Shown piece after piece: positions 62,190 through 64,000 of a DNA stretch of 64,000 bases. Location: assembly GCA_027186245.1 (NCBI GenBank), contig CP114484.1, positions 6,108,001 to 6,172,000 of the forward strand. The letters are read 5' to 3'. A program made the translations under genes and the position numbers. The DNA is from Coriaria nepalensis (Eukaryota; Streptophyta; Magnoliopsida; Cucurbitales; Coriariaceae). Each line of letters opens with the position of its first letter. The stretch's first letter is position 1. Under the pieces are notes generated by a model. It made no database searches, was not told the DNA's origin, and saw only the letters and a list, made by a program, of their open reading frames with translations.

Positions 62190-62880
62190 GCTGGGTCTCC
62201 TATGGATAAGCACCTGCTAGGGTCCTAATACTCCTACATTTGTGTTAATTGGCACACAAAGAGCTCCTAAGGCTAAGCATCCGCTAGGGGCTCAACACAC
62301 CCACACTTGTGTGCTTATTCGGCACACAAGGGGCTCTTAAGGATGAGAACCTATTAAGGGCTCAGCACACTCATACTTGTGTGTTTATTTGGAACACAAG
62401 GGGCTCCTGAAGTTAAGCACGTGGTAGAGGCTCAACACGCTCACACTTGGTCGCTTTCTTGGCACATAAGGTGTTCCTAAGGCTGAGCCCCACTAGGGGC
62501 TCAACACGCCCACACTTGTTCACCTTTTTGGCAAATAAGTGGCTCCTAAGGTTGAGCACCCACCAAGGGCTCAATATGCCCACACTTGGGTGATTAATTT
62601 GCACACAAAAGGCGCTTTAGGGTAAGCCCTCACCTGGGGCTTATCACACCCACACTTGTGCTTTTATTTAACACACAAAGGGTCTTGAGGCTCTACACTC
62701 ACCATGGTTCAACTCATTCACACTTGAATGCTTATTTGGCACACAAGGGGCTACTGAGGCCAAGCACCTACTAAGGGCTTAGCATACTAACACTTGACCC
62801 CTTAATTGGCATAGGTTGCTCTCAAGGGTAAGCACCTGCTCGTCATTTAGAAGTCTGGTCTTTCTTTGCCTATCTGGCGC
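62190..62880 (+). repeat. Roughly 70-bp tandem array 3' of the gypsy pol
   Basis: About nine to ten units occur with GGCACACAAGGGGCTCCTAAGG-like cores at about 62250, 62321, 62391, 62461, 62529, 62600, 62670, 62738 and 62808. Each is followed by GCTAAGCACC-x-CTAGGGGCTCAACACACCCACACTTG-type sequence. Units differ by a few bases and small indels. Short tandem arrays at this position, between pol and the 3' LTR, are known for Tat/Ogre-type elements. Confidence 0.92.
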
Positions 62881-63154
62881 ACAAATAATGTTCTGATCGT
62901 TGAAAATGATCTCTTGACTACACTTATCTTTACAAAGAGGGCTAAGGGGATAAGATATTAGAAAAATGATACAATGACAATTGAGAAGGTGACAAGCAGA
63001 AGTAGATAAATAAATAGTTATAAAAATGAAGTTTGTTAGGACTAAACCTCATTAAAAAAAAATAATAGTGTTGTGGGAATGAGCCCGTAGAAAAAAAAAA
63101 GAGAGAATGTTACAAATCATATTGTCTAAGCCTACTTATCATTTTCTGGAGACC

Positions 63155-63916
63155 GATCAACTTTAGGTGTTGTTGTGGTGACATATTCAACAGATAGGGT
63201 TCCAGCCTTGGGTAATCCATTGGGGCCTCCTCTTCGAACTCCTCCTCCCTATCATCACTATCATCTGAGGGATATCCGTGCTTTGATGGAGAAAGGAGAC
63301 CACCATCTTAGTAGACATAAGCAAAATCGATTGCCCTCATTAATTTCTTTTAGATAGGTTTCAGACTCTATAAACCTATCCATGACCTCCTTCTCTATCT
63401 GGGGGATATACTCCCACAATGATTTGTGCTCAGCTTGAGCCCTCCTTAGCTTCTCTCTCTTGCCCTTCAGATGCCCAACATCCTCTTTAACTATAACTAG
63501 CACCTCAGCTACGGCCTTGTGTGACTAAGCCTTATCAAAAAGCTCTATTATAAGACTAGTCTTCTCCACAAAAAGGTCGTGAATTTGCTAAGCAGAAGAG
63601 GCAGATTCTTCCTTAGCTTGTCATTTTTTTAGCAGATCAGACATATTTCGTAGGAGACCAGAAGAGGGTAGAGGCAGGCAGAACAATGTCTAAAATCTAA
63701 GGTAGATGAAAGCAAAACTAAGTTGGAACATGTTACCAAAAAAGATGAGGAGCGTAATAAAATATCTAGCAAGTGATTACAAGGGTTGAGCTTGTGTAGA
63801 GGATGTTCAACACTTCTGATGAAGAGAGTTGTGTCATATGTAAGGCTTTCGATTTCAGTTGAGAGTTGAGGCTTAGCCACCACCTTTGACCTGTTACGGT
63901 TGGTCATTATGTCCAT
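63155..63916 (-). pseudogene. Antisense frame 3' of the Tat-type element, coiled-coil-like
   Basis: On the minus strand, frame pieces read MDIMTNRNRSKVVAKPQLST (63916 down), then after stops and frame changes VIVKEDVGHLKGKREKLRRA, LWEYIPQIEKEVMDRFIES and ETYLKEINEGNRF (63503-63300). An acidic tail follows (DDSDDREEEFEEE, about 63260-63225) and ends near 63155. Lysine/glutamate-rich helices plus an acidic C-terminus suggest a structural or nuclear protein; no enzyme motif is visible. Its position and strand fit the additional antisense ORF described in some Tat-lineage (Retand-like) elements. Identity is inferred. Confidence 0.45.
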
Positions 63917-64000
63917 GATGTATGGGGGCCAATCGATCGAGAGAAAGCCTCAATTATTAGGACTCATTGAGGAGGGTTCAAAGATGATCATAACTTGAAT

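Overview
The window is nuclear DNA from a flowering plant. The evidence is intron-rich genes with GT-AG junctions and plant-specific products, a degraded plastid DNA insertion, and many Ty1-copia, Ty3-gypsy, RTE-LINE, Mutator-like and probable hAT relics. The sequence is AT-rich. The gene models look eudicot-like, but the species cannot be named from the sequence alone.

Four host genes are intact where visible, and I traced exon-intron structures that keep the reading frame. (1) At 181-3845 on + lies the 3' part of a PRP40C/TCERG1-like FF-domain splicing protein, whose 5' end is outside the window. (2) At 11825-14328 on - is a mitochondrial carrier of the BTL1 adenine-nucleotide-transporter type, with 5 exons and 362 aa. 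(3) At 18914-24622 on + is 8-amino-7-oxononanoate synthase (BIOF, biotin pathway), with 11 exons and 483 aa, ending in the PTS1-like tripeptide ARL. (4) At 36425-38080 on - is a plastid fibrillin/PAP protein of the FBN8/PAP10 type, with 6 exons and 275 aa. They are unrelated housekeeping genes and show no sign of working together.

The spaces between them are filled with mobile DNA. 7.37-9.99 kb is a minus-strand copia relic (LTR piece joined to pol). 15.5-17.45 kb is an old plastid insertion carrying the rpoC1 3' part and the rpoC2 start. 24.81-29.67 kb is a complete but dead copia element with both LTRs, just downstream of BIOF. 30.5-35.1 kb holds copia and gypsy remnants.

From about 39.5 kb to the end there is no intact gene. 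39.5-49.1 kb is a decayed composite in which a Ulp1-type cysteine protease pseudogene (+) faces a MuDR-type transposase pseudogene (-). This matches Kaonashi-type MULEs that carry Ulp1 domains. It is permeated by clusters of a roughly 32-bp palindromic minisatellite and by tandemly duplicated exon-like units. 49.3-56.2 kb is a mosaic of related LTR/leader segments with an RTE-clade LINE whose 3' part lies before its 5' part. 56.5-64.0 kb is a Tat-lineage Ty3/gypsy relic (+) followed by a roughly 70-bp tandem array and an antisense reading frame.

The most unusual items are the minisatellite-filled Ulp1/MULE composite, the permuted LINE, and the two Tat relics, which both have an antisense coiled-coil-like frame 3' of pol.
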